Assembly (NCBI RefSeq): GCF_000813845.1
Contig: NZ_JWTB01000019.1
Span: 124,001-188,000 of the forward strand
DNA from: Pseudarthrobacter phenanthrenivorans
GTDB lineage: Bacteria > Actinomycetota > Actinomycetes > Actinomycetales > Micrococcaceae
DNA: 64,000 nt
Direction of reading: 5' to 3'
In this document: piece after piece, positions 43,180 through 51,282 of the stretch
Numbering within the stretch: position 1 is the stretch's first letter
Layout of the letters: each line of letters begins with the position of its first letter
Notes under the pieces: model-generated
Told to the model about the DNA's origin: nothing
Databases searched by the model: none
What the model saw: only the letters and a program-made list of their open reading frames with translations
Program-made: the position numbers and the translations under genes

Positions 43180-44121
43180 CTATTTAATGCCGGTGGTGGC
43201 GATGCCCTTTATGAGGAACCGCTGGCCGAAGAGGAACACCAAAAAGACGGGCAGCAGCGACACGATGGACATGGCGAACAAGGACCCCCAGCTGGTGGCT
43301 GACTGCGAATCCACGAACGCACGCAGCGCCACCGGAACGGTAAACATATCCGGGTCCGTGAGGTAGATCAGGGCACCGAAGAAGTCGTTCCAGGTCCAGA
43401 TAAACGTGAAGATGGTGGTGGTGGCCAGTGCGGGCACCATCAGCGGCAAAATCACGCGCAGGAAGATCCGGGGGTGGCCGGCGCCGTCGATCCGGGCGGC
43501 CTCATCGAGTTCGCGCGGGATGCCGCGGATGAACTGCACCATCAGGAAAACGAAGAAGGCGTCGGTAGCCAGCAGTTTGGGCACCAGCAGCGGCCAGAAC
43601 GTGTTAACCCACCCGATCTGGGAAAACAGGATGTACTGCGGCACGATGACCACGTGGAACGGCAGCATGATGGTCAGCAGCATGATGCCGAAGAACAGCT
43701 TCTTGCCGGTGAACTGCAGCCGGGCAAAGGCATAGGCGGCCATGGAACAGGAGACCAGGTTGCCCAGGATCGAGCCGATCACCACGATGGCCGAGTTGAG
43801 CATGTAGTGGCCGAACGGGTGGGTCAGGGCTGACCAGCCGGAGGTGTAATTGCTCATTTCCAGGCTGTTCAGCCACAGGCCGGGCTCGCGGAAGATGAGT
43901 TCGTTGGGACGCAGGGAGGAGACCACCATCCACAGCAGCGGGTAGATCATCAATCCACCGGCCAGGATCAGGATGGCGTGCTTCATCAGCGCCTTGCCGC
44001 GCTGGGCCCGGCTGAAGGACAGGGTTCCCCGGGACTCGCGGACCCTGGGCTTGCGGTTCGTAGTCTTGCCGTCACCCGCGGACTTGCCAGTGGTGGGCAG
44101 CGTCTGAAGCTTAGTCGTCAT
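43180..44121 (-). CDS. CUT1 sugar ABC transporter permease (MalG type)
   Basis: 313 residues starting MTTKLQTLPTTGKSAG at 44121. Six helices, EAA loop ELDEAARIDGAGHPRIFLRV, C-terminal QRFLIKGIATTGIK. The frame is open to 44334, but the extra part overlaps the preceding permease and is Ser/Arg-rich noise. It overlaps the MalF-type gene by 11 bases. Confidence 0.92.
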   Translation of the reverse strand: MTTKLQTLPTTGKSAGDGKTTNRKPRVRESRGTLSFSRAQRGKALMKHAILILAGGLMIYPLLWMVVSSLRPNELIFREPGLWLNSLEMSNYTSGWSALTHPFGHYMLNSAIVVIGSILGNLVSCSMAAYAFARLQFTGKKLFFGIMLLTIMLPFHVVIVPQYILFSQIGWVNTFWPLLVPKLLATDAFFVFLMVQFIRGIPRELDEAARIDGAGHPRIFLRVILPLMVPALATTTIFTFIWTWNDFFGALIYLTDPDMFTVPVALRAFVDSQSATSWGSLFAMSIVSLLPVFLVFLFGQRFLIKGIATTGIK

Positions 44122-45055
44122 AGAAAACCCAATACTTAGAAGCGATGAAGTTGATGGCGGTGAAGACACCGATGATGAGCAGCAGCACCCAGGCCATGGC
44201 GGACGCGTAGCCCATGTCGAACTGGCCGAAGCCCTTCTGATACAGGTACAGCGTGAAGAACATGGTGGAGTCCGACGGGCCGCCGTTGCCGCCGGAGACG
44301 ATGAACGCCTGGGTGAACGACTGGAAGGACCCAATGATCTGCAGCACCAGGTTGAAGAAGATGATCGGGCTCAGCATCGGCATGGTGATCCGCCAGAACT
44401 GCTGCAGCGTGCTGGCACCGTCCACCTTTGCGGCCTCGTAGTACATGGTGGGGATTTGCCGCAGGCCCGCCAGGAAGATGATCATGGGTGCCCCGAAGGT
44501 CCACACATGCAGCAGGATGATGGAGCCCAAAGCGGTGCTCGGGTCCGAAATCCATCCGGGCCCCTGGATCCCGAACATCGCAAGCACCTGGTTGACGAGT
44601 CCGGTGGTACCGAAGATCTGCTTCCACAGGATGGCCACGGCCACCGAGCCGCCCAGCAGCGACGGCAGGTAGAACACCGAACGGTAGAACGGAAGCCCGC
44701 GGAGGCCCTTGTCCAGGACGAGGGCAATCAGCAGCGCCACCGCCAGCTGCAGCGGCACGCCAATGAAAACGTACGTAAAAGTCACCCGCAGCGAGTTGTG
44801 CAGCCGGGCATCACTGAGCATCCGCGTGAAGTTGTCCAGCCCGGTCCACTCCGGCGGCTGCAGCAGGTTGTAGTCGGTGAAGGAGAGGTAGAGGGACATC
44901 AGCATGGGACCGATGGTGATCGCCACCAGGCCCACCAGCCACGGAAGCAGGAAGATGTAGGCGGCCTTGTTGTCCCGCCTGTTGGCCTTCTTTTCTTCAG
45001 GAGTGGCCCTGCCTTTCCTGCGGCTCAGCGAGGACAGTTCACTGATGGCGCTCAC
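44111..45055 (-). CDS. CUT1 sugar ABC transporter permease (MalF type)
   Basis: 314 residues, GTG start at 45055 with an AAGGAG box. AAYIFLLPWLVGLVAITIGP first helix, LYLSFTDYNLLQPPEWTG loop, EAA loop MYYEAAKVDGASTLQQFWRI. First gene of the minus-strand unit that continues to the binding protein at 41577. The divergent gene at 45399 encodes a second candidate binding protein for the same pair. Confidence 0.93.
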   Translation of the reverse strand: MSAISELSSLSRRKGRATPEEKKANRRDNKAAYIFLLPWLVGLVAITIGPMLMSLYLSFTDYNLLQPPEWTGLDNFTRMLSDARLHNSLRVTFTYVFIGVPLQLAVALLIALVLDKGLRGLPFYRSVFYLPSLLGGSVAVAILWKQIFGTTGLVNQVLAMFGIQGPGWISDPSTALGSIILLHVWTFGAPMIIFLAGLRQIPTMYYEAAKVDGASTLQQFWRITMPMLSPIIFFNLVLQIIGSFQSFTQAFIVSGGNGGPSDSTMFFTLYLYQKGFGQFDMGYASAMAWVLLLIIGVFTAINFIASKYWVFYDD

Positions 45056-45295
45056 CGGAGCTCCTTCCTGCGGTACGCCGGGCCTGCTGCGGCCGGCAAG
45101 GCCGGACGCAGTGCCCTGGGAATGTGTTTTGCGGCCATGTGGTCTCCTTTGGTCATCGTGGCCTCCACGTTGCGGTCATCGCCAAGCGATGCGGGGTCCG
45201 GTACCTTCCGGCGCAGCAGCCTGCCGATACCCTTCCGGGAGATTCAGCAGTGCGGCGGCCGGGTGCCGGTGAAAATTGCGGCTCCGTACCAAAGT

Positions 45296-45351
45296 AAACG
45301 CTTTCTTGACTCCTGTATAGCCCTTTGTTAGTTTTTGAGAAAACGCTTTCT
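45296..45351 (+). promoter_or_regulatory. Promoter flanked by two LacI operators
   Basis: TTGACT (45306-45311) and TAGTTT (45329-45334) are 17 bases apart. AAACGCTTTC overlaps the upstream edge of the -35 (45296-45305), and GAGAAAACGCTTTC lies just past the expected start (45338-45351). The second site matches 14 bases of the palindrome at 57282-57297. The whole 342-base divergent region 45056-45398 holds no gene. Confidence 0.7.
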
Positions 45352-45398
45352 GTTGCCCGGGTCATGCCGGTTCAAACTACAAGCCAAGGGGCGCAACA

Positions 45399-46694
45399 AT
45401 GAAGTTCGGTCTCAAGAAATCCGTCATGGGCGTCACCGGCGCCGCCGCCGCGCTGGCCCTGGTCCTGACCGGCTGCGGCAGCAGCCCGCAGGCAGGAAAG
45501 GTGGGGACGGCCGAAGATCCGGTGACCATCCGCTTCGCCTGGTGGGGCAACGATTCCAGGGCCAAGACCACCATGGAGGTCATCAAGGCCTTCGAGGCAG
45601 CCAATCCCGGTATTAGGGTGCGGGGCGAAAACACCGAATACAGCTCGTACTGGGACAAGATGGCCACCCAGATCGCGGGCGGGACCACCCCGGACGTGAT
45701 CGCCATGAGCGGCGCCTATCCCAGTGAGTACGCCAGCCGCGGTGTCCTCCTGGACCTGGACAAGGTGAAGGACCAGATCGACACCTCAAAGTTCGCGGAA
45801 GGAACCGTGGACCTGGGCAAGATCGACGGTACGCAGTACACCATCACCGCGGGCGTCAACTCCATGTCCATGGTTCTCGACCCGAAGGTCTTCGAGGCCG
45901 CGGGTGTGGCCATGCCTGATGACGAGACCTGGACCTGGGACGACTACGCGAGGATCGCCGCCGACATCACCCAGAAGTCGCCCGCCGGAACCTTCGGCAC
46001 TACCCCGATGGCCAACGACTCCTTCCTGGCCGTCTGGGCCCGCCAGAACGGTGAAGAGCTTTACACGGACGACGGGAAGAAAATGGGCATCAGCGAGGAC
46101 ACCCTCTCCCGCTGGTTCGAGCTCAACAAGAAGCTCATGGACACCGGCGGCGCCCCTTCCGCATCACAGACCGTGGAGGACGGCTCCGCGCAGCCGGAGC
46201 TGACCCTGATGGGGCAGGGCAAGCAGGGCATGAAGATCTCCTGGAGCAACCAGATGACGTCCTACTCGGGGGCGCCGCTGGTCATGGCCAAGCTGCCCGG
46301 CGAAAGCAGGCAACCCGGCGCCTGGCTGCGGTCCTCCATGGAATACGCCATCTCATCCAAATCCAAACAGCCCAAGGAAGCGGCGCTCTTCATCAACTAC
46401 CTGGTCAACACCATGGACGCAGCGGCCAAGATCAAGAGCGACCGCGGCATGCCCGCCAACACGGAGCTCAAGGCCGGCATCACTCCCCTGCTGAAGGAAA
46501 CCCAGCAGAAGGAGGCGGCCTACCTGGACCGCATCGCCGCGATGAAGGTCGGGGCCCCCAAGCCGTTCCCGGCCGGGTCCTCCGCGACCATGGAAGTTTT
46601 GAACCGTTACAACACGGATGTACTCTTCGGAAAGATCTCCCCGCGTGATGCCGCGAAAGGCATGATCTCCGAGGTCAACCAAAACCTCACCTGA
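45399..46694 (+). CDS. Sugar-binding lipoprotein of a CUT1 ABC transporter
   Basis: 431 residues. Signal MKFGLKKSVMGVTGAAAALA with lipobox VLTGCGSS. Mature start VTIRFAWWGNDSRAKTTMEV; later YWDKMATQIAGGTTPDVIAM and ASRGVLLDLDKV. Closely related to the binding protein at 41577. It reads away from the permease pair at 43180-45055 and leads the operon with the alpha/beta hydrolase, the oxidoreductase fusion and the M24-like protein. Probably regulated by the LacI protein at 57550 through the two operators upstream. Confidence 0.92.
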   Translation: MKFGLKKSVMGVTGAAAALALVLTGCGSSPQAGKVGTAEDPVTIRFAWWGNDSRAKTTMEVIKAFEAANPGIRVRGENTEYSSYWDKMATQIAGGTTPDVIAMSGAYPSEYASRGVLLDLDKVKDQIDTSKFAEGTVDLGKIDGTQYTITAGVNSMSMVLDPKVFEAAGVAMPDDETWTWDDYARIAADITQKSPAGTFGTTPMANDSFLAVWARQNGEELYTDDGKKMGISEDTLSRWFELNKKLMDTGGAPSASQTVEDGSAQPELTLMGQGKQGMKISWSNQMTSYSGAPLVMAKLPGESRQPGAWLRSSMEYAISSKSKQPKEAALFINYLVNTMDAAAKIKSDRGMPANTELKAGITPLLKETQQKEAAYLDRIAAMKVGAPKPFPAGSSATMEVLNRYNTDVLFGKISPRDAAKGMISEVNQNLT

Positions 46695-46737
46695 CCCCCG
46701 CCGCACTACGCATACCTCATCGAAAGGAGGCAGGCAG

Positions 46738-47859
46738 ATGACCCAGGCACCCCGCCCCAGCGCCATTCCGGGCTATGACGACTGGCCTGCCTACGTCCGC
46801 CGGCATCCCCGCCACCAGGCCTCCCATGCACCTGGGCAGGAGCTTTCGGACGCACTCGGCGTGCCTGGGCTGTCTGCACCTTCCGCGGTAACGGTGCATT
46901 GGGAGGAGACGTACGACGGCGCCACCACCTCCCAGCTCAGCTGGCAGTTGGGATTCGGACCCCGCAGCACGGGCTGGCTGGTCCGCCCGGCCGGAGGTAC
47001 CGGCCCCCTTCCCGGCATCCTCGCACTGCACTGCCATGGCGGAAACAAGTTCGGCGGCGCCGACCGCCTGGTCGACCTTCCGGAGGCGCACCCGTCGGCC
47101 GCTGCTGCCCGCGCGGGCCACTACGACGGCCGGGCACTGGCCACGGACATCGCACGCCGCGGTTTTGCGGTCCTGGCACCCGACTCGTTTGCCTGGGGCA
47201 GCCGCAGGTTCGACCTTTCCACGCCGCCCTGGCGGACGGGCGCCGCAGCAGCGGCGAGACTGGCACAGTGGCGGGAGGACGGCGTCGTACCTTCGGATGC
47301 AGACGAATACAACGCCGCGGCAGCCTTCCACGAGGACACCGTTGCCAAGGCCGCCGGCCTGCTGGGCACCAGCCTGGCAGGAATGGTGGCCCACGACGAC
47401 CTCGCCGCGCTGGACATCCTGGCAGCGCTCCCCGGCGTGGACAGCGGGCGCCTCGGCTGCATCGGGTTCTCCGGCGGCGGCGGCCGGTCCCTCACCCTCG
47501 CCGCCCTCAGCCCCCGGATCCGCGCCGCCGTGGTGGCGTGCATGATGACCACCTTCGAATCGCTCCTTCCCGCCTACCTCGACGCACACTCCTGGCTGCT
47601 GCAGACCCCCGGGCTGTGGAAGCTCGGCGACTGGCCGGAACTCACGGGCAGGTCGGCCGCCGCCCGGTTCCTGGTCCAGTACGCCCTGGCCGACGAGCTC
47701 TTTCCGGAAGACGGCATGCGCAAGGCGCACCGGCTTCTGGAAGCCCTGCACAGCGGCACGGACACGTACACCGGCAGGTTCTGGCCCGGCGGCCACATCT
47801 TCACTGCCGGCATGCAGGATGAAGCCATCGATTTCCTGGCCGAAACCCTGGCCGCCTGA
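46738..47859 (+). CDS. Alpha/beta hydrolase, acetylxylan-esterase-like
   Basis: 373 residues, cytoplasmic. Nucleophile elbow GFSGGG in RLGCIGFSGGGGRSL, oxyanion region ALHCHGGNKFGG, acid candidate in QYALADELFPEDG and catalytic His in WPGGHIFTAG. This is the Abhydrolase_7/dienelactone-hydrolase-like group often found in polysaccharide loci as a sugar esterase. AAAGGAGG lies nine bases before the ATG. Follows the binding-protein gene by 43 bases. The exact substrate (acetyl or methyl ester of a uronic sugar) is not visible. Confidence 0.85.
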   Translation: MTQAPRPSAIPGYDDWPAYVRRHPRHQASHAPGQELSDALGVPGLSAPSAVTVHWEETYDGATTSQLSWQLGFGPRSTGWLVRPAGGTGPLPGILALHCHGGNKFGGADRLVDLPEAHPSAAAARAGHYDGRALATDIARRGFAVLAPDSFAWGSRRFDLSTPPWRTGAAAAARLAQWREDGVVPSDADEYNAAAAFHEDTVAKAAGLLGTSLAGMVAHDDLAALDILAALPGVDSGRLGCIGFSGGGGRSLTLAALSPRIRAAVVACMMTTFESLLPAYLDAHSWLLQTPGLWKLGDWPELTGRSAAARFLVQYALADELFPEDGMRKAHRLLEALHSGTDTYTGRFWPGGHIFTAGMQDEAIDFLAETLAA

Positions 47860-47890
47860 CCCCCTTTCCACCAGCTCCCCAAGGACCACC

Positions 47891-49942
47891 GTGACCACAC
47901 AGTCCTCCGCCGCCGCGGACGCACCACACCAGCAGCCCGCCTCCACCGCCGTCCCGCGGATTGCCCTGGTGGGTGTGCACGGGTTCGGTGAACGCCACCT
48001 CGCCAACCTTGCCCGGCTCGAAAAGGCCGGCGCCCTGGAGCTGGCAGCCGTCGCCGATCCCAACCCGCCCCTGCCCGGCACTTTGGCGGGCACCGTTGCG
48101 GTGTTCCCAGGCCTGGACGGGCTGCTGGCCGCGTACCCTGGCGTCGACGTCGTCATCATCGCCACGCCCATCCAGACCCATGCGCCGCTGGCCCTCGCCG
48201 CGCTGGCGGCGGGCAAGGACGTCTACGTCGAGAAGCCCCCGGTGGCTTCCCTCGCCCAGTTCGAAGAAGTCCTCGCCGCTGCCAAAGACAGCGGACGGCT
48301 GGTCCAGGTGGGTTTCCAGAGCCTGGGCTCCCACGCCCTGCCCGCCATCCACAGCCTGGTTACCGGCGGGGAGATCGGGACCGTGCTTGGCCTGAGCGCC
48401 ACGGGACAGTGGTTGCGGACCAAGGCCTACTTCAAGCGCTCACGCTGGGCCGGAAAGCGCAGCCTGGATGGAACCGACGTCGTGGACGGCGTGGCAACCA
48501 ACGCACTCGCCCATGCCGTGGCAACGGGCCTCCACCTGGCCGGTGCACACACCTTGGCGGATGTCGCATCCGTTGAGACGGACCTGTACCGGGCGAACGA
48601 TACCGAAAGCGATGACACCTCGGTCCTGCGGGTGCGAACGGCCCAGGGTGCCACGCTGCTGTGCGCCCTCACCCTCTGTGCACCCAGGCAGCTGGACCCC
48701 ACGGTCACGGTGCACGGCACCCTGGGCGACATCACCCTTTCGTACACGAAGGACGAGGTAACCATCACCACCCCCGACGGCGAGCGCCGGGAGGCGTACG
48801 GCCGCACCGACCTGCTCGAGAACCTGTTGGCTGCCCGCGCCACGGGGGCGCCGCTGCTGGCCGGCCTGGAGGACACCGGAGCCTTCACCGCCGTCCTGGA
48901 AGCCATCAGGACATCGCCCGCGCCTGCCCCGATCGATTCCGCCTACCTGACGTGGGAGGGCGAAGGCGACGGCGCCCACCCGGTGGTCCGGGGCATCTCC
49001 GACCTCATGGAGCGCGCCATTAAGGCGGAGGCTACGTTCGCCGAACTCGGCGTCCCCTGGGCCCGGCCCCTTCCGCCGGTCCGGACACTGACCGTGGACG
49101 GCCGCTCCGTTGCGGACTACCAGGACGGCAGCCACATCCGCGCGGTCTCCTCCCCCCGCCCCTACCTCCACCCCGTCCGCACCCTGGGCGGAACCGTGGT
49201 CACAGACCACATGCCGCTGGACCATGTGTGGCACCTCGGCGCCGGCGTTGCCCTCCAGGACGTGGACGGCGTGAACTTCTGGGGCGGCCGCACCTACACC
49301 AGGGACGCCGGACGCTACATCTGGCGCCCGGACCACGGCAGCATCGCCGTCACCAGCACCGTGACCGAGGAGAACGACGCCGTGGAGGGCCGCGAGGGGC
49401 GGCTGCAGGAGGACCTTGTCTGGAGCGGGCCGGACGGTTCCCCCGTCCTGGTGGAGGAACGCACCTGGGCGTGGGCCGGCGTCGCGCCGTCCACCTGGCG
49501 CCTGTCGCTGGACTTTGCGCTGTCGCCTGCGGGAGACCACCCGGTCAGCCTGGGCAGCCCCGGATCCAACGGCCGCTTTGAGGGCGGCTACGGCGGATTC
49601 TTCTGGCGCCTGCCAGGTTGCCGGGACGCCACGGTGTGGACGCCGGCGGGCAGCGGCGAAGCAGGGACCCACGGCAGCGTCACCCGCTGGCTCGCCTGGT
49701 CAGGACAGTTCGACGGCGGCCCAGCCACCCTGGTCTTCGTTGCTCCGGAAGGCTCAACCGACCCGTGGTTTGTCCGGGTGGACGGCTACCCGGGCGTGGG
49801 CCAGTCGCTGGCCTGGGACACTCCCGTCATCGCAGCGCCGGGCAGTCCGGTCCGGCGCAGCATCACCGTTTTCGTGGCCGACGGATTCCTGGCCACACCC
49901 GACATCGAAGCACTGCTCAACCACCAGGGGGACCCGTCATGA
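47891..49942 (+). CDS. Gfo/Idh/MocA oxidoreductase fused to a DUF6807 (PmoA-like) domain
   Basis: 683 residues from a GTG at 47891 with AAGGA upstream. Residues 1-390 are an NAD(P)-dependent oxidoreductase (IALVGVHGFGERHLANLARL; VEKPPVASLAQF; YFKRSRWAGKRS). Residues from about 400 form a second domain with VVTDHMPLDHVWHLGAGVAL, GVNFWGGRTYTRD and GGYGGFFWRLPG, matching the DUF6807 family once named methane oxygenase PmoA, though it has no link to methane oxidation. DUF6807 proteins are frequent in polysaccharide clusters. The stop overlaps the next ATG by four bases. Combined role unknown. Confidence 0.9.
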   Translation: MTTQSSAAADAPHQQPASTAVPRIALVGVHGFGERHLANLARLEKAGALELAAVADPNPPLPGTLAGTVAVFPGLDGLLAAYPGVDVVIIATPIQTHAPLALAALAAGKDVYVEKPPVASLAQFEEVLAAAKDSGRLVQVGFQSLGSHALPAIHSLVTGGEIGTVLGLSATGQWLRTKAYFKRSRWAGKRSLDGTDVVDGVATNALAHAVATGLHLAGAHTLADVASVETDLYRANDTESDDTSVLRVRTAQGATLLCALTLCAPRQLDPTVTVHGTLGDITLSYTKDEVTITTPDGERREAYGRTDLLENLLAARATGAPLLAGLEDTGAFTAVLEAIRTSPAPAPIDSAYLTWEGEGDGAHPVVRGISDLMERAIKAEATFAELGVPWARPLPPVRTLTVDGRSVADYQDGSHIRAVSSPRPYLHPVRTLGGTVVTDHMPLDHVWHLGAGVALQDVDGVNFWGGRTYTRDAGRYIWRPDHGSIAVTSTVTEENDAVEGREGRLQEDLVWSGPDGSPVLVEERTWAWAGVAPSTWRLSLDFALSPAGDHPVSLGSPGSNGRFEGGYGGFFWRLPGCRDATVWTPAGSGEAGTHGSVTRWLAWSGQFDGGPATLVFVAPEGSTDPWFVRVDGYPGVGQSLAWDTPVIAAPGSPVRRSITVFVADGFLATPDIEALLNHQGDPS

Positions 49943-51054
49943 CACAGGCACCAACCGCAGCCGCCCCTCTGCAGGAGGCGCGCCTGGCTCCGGGATCACG
50001 GACGGACCGGGCCATCAAGCGCCGGCGGGTGCTGGGCATCCTTGATGCCGCCGGCCGCGATTCCCTGCTCCTGACCTCCAATACGGCCCTGACCTGGTAT
50101 CTGGACGGCAGCCGCGTCCACGTCAGCCTGGCCGGGGATCCCATCGCCGCCCTGTTGGTGGACCGCGGCGGCGACCACCTGGTGACGTTCAACAACGAAG
50201 CCGGCAGGATCGCGGCCGAGGAGCTTCCCGCGCAGGTCAGCCTTCACACCGTGCCCTGGTACGGCAACCTGCACCAGGCCGCGGCCGCCATCGGGACCAG
50301 CACGCAGCCTCCGCTGGCCGAAGCGGAGGCCGCCACTGAACTGCGCGCCGCGCGCCAGCAGCTCCTGCCCGCGGAAAGTGCCCGCTACTCCCTGCTCAGC
50401 GCCGAACTGGCCGCCATCCTGACGGACGTCCTGTCCGCCGCCCGGCCGGACACCACGGAATTCGGCCTGGTTTCGGCGCTGGCCGCCCGCGTGGTGGCCG
50501 CCGGCGCGGAACCGCTGGTGCTCCTGTGCAACGGCAGCTCCCGCAGCGCCTTCCGGCATCCCTTGGCCACGCACTCCCCGCTGGGCAGGCGCGCCATGGC
50601 CGTAGTCTGCGCCCGGCGGGACGGCCTGGTTGCCAACATCACCCGATGGGTGAGGTTCGACGCCAGCACCCCGGAAGAGCGCGACGCCGAGGCGCGCATC
50701 GCGGCCGTGGAGGCGGACATTTTCGACGCGACTGTCCCCGGCGCACGGCTGGACCGGATCTTCGCAGAGATCCAGGCCGCCTACGTCCGGCACGGCTTCG
50801 GGGCGGACCAGTGGGAGCAGCACCACCAGGGCGGTCCGGCCGGCTATGCGGGACGCGATCCGCGGGTCACCTCGAATGCCACCGATGCCGTGGTGCTGGA
50901 CCAGGCCTTCACCTGGAACCCCACCGCACCCGGGGTCAAGATCGAGGACACGGTGCAGCTCACCGGATCCGGACTGCGCATCCTGACCGTGGACCCGCGC
51001 TGGCCGGTGACCACGGTCAACGGCCTGGCCCGGCCGGTCACGCTGCAGCTGTAA
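49939..51054 (+). CDS. M24 (pita-bread) family protein lacking metal ligands
   Basis: 371 residues. An N-terminal creatinase/prolidase-like domain (LLLTSNTALTWYLDGSRVHV; VDRGGDHLVTFNNEA) precedes a C-terminal pita-bread domain with HHQGGPAGYAGRDPRV and AFTWNPTAPGVKIEDTVQL. Where active M24 peptidases have Asp...Asp (D-G and SD-TR motifs), this protein reads RRDGLVANITRWVRF, and the Glu of the FTIEPG motif is Asn (FTWNP). Metal-dependent peptidase activity is therefore unlikely; a metal-free creatinase-like hydrolase or non-enzymatic role is possible. ATG overlaps the previous stop by four bases. Last gene of the operon. Confidence 0.85.
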   Translation: MTQAPTAAAPLQEARLAPGSRTDRAIKRRRVLGILDAAGRDSLLLTSNTALTWYLDGSRVHVSLAGDPIAALLVDRGGDHLVTFNNEAGRIAAEELPAQVSLHTVPWYGNLHQAAAAIGTSTQPPLAEAEAATELRAARQQLLPAESARYSLLSAELAAILTDVLSAARPDTTEFGLVSALAARVVAAGAEPLVLLCNGSSRSAFRHPLATHSPLGRRAMAVVCARRDGLVANITRWVRFDASTPEERDAEARIAAVEADIFDATVPGARLDRIFAEIQAAYVRHGFGADQWEQHHQGGPAGYAGRDPRVTSNATDAVVLDQAFTWNPTAPGVKIEDTVQLTGSGLRILTVDPRWPVTTVNGLARPVTLQL

Positions 51055-51073
51055 CAAAGGTGGCAGGCAAGTA

Positions 51074-51105
51074 CCCCGGAGCCGACCGGCTCCGGGGTTT
51101 TCTCC
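51074..51105 (+). terminator. Intrinsic terminator after the M24-like gene
   Basis: CCCCGGAGCC / GGCTCCGGGG perfect 10-base stem (51074-51083 with 51088-51097), 4-base loop, then TTTTCTCC. Confidence 0.9.
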
Positions 51106-51121
51106 GTCTGACGCCCGCTAT

Positions 51122-51218
51122 CGACGCGCAAATTCACTGTCGACCCGCGCGTACCCTAACGCACCCCATATTTGGGCGCGTCCGGGAATCTGCGCGTCGA
51201 AGGAAAATTTGCGCGTCG
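51122..51218. repeat. Intergenic inverted repeat with CGACGCGC core
   Basis: CGACGCGCAAATT (51122-51134) and its exact complement AATTTGCGCGTCG (51206-51218) bracket further GCGCGTCG-like copies (51192-51200). It is REP-like, lies between convergent operons and has no coding potential. Confidence 0.6.
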
Positions 51219-51282
51219 CCAGGAGCCGCGGCAACAACTGCGGGAGCGTTTGTGCTCGTCCCGTATTCGGTGAGAGAGCGTG

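Noticed and set aside
47891..49942. Methane oxygenase (PmoA) function for the C-terminal domain
   Set aside because: The PmoA label on this domain family is historical; the domain is soluble, has no membrane helices and sits in a sugar operon.
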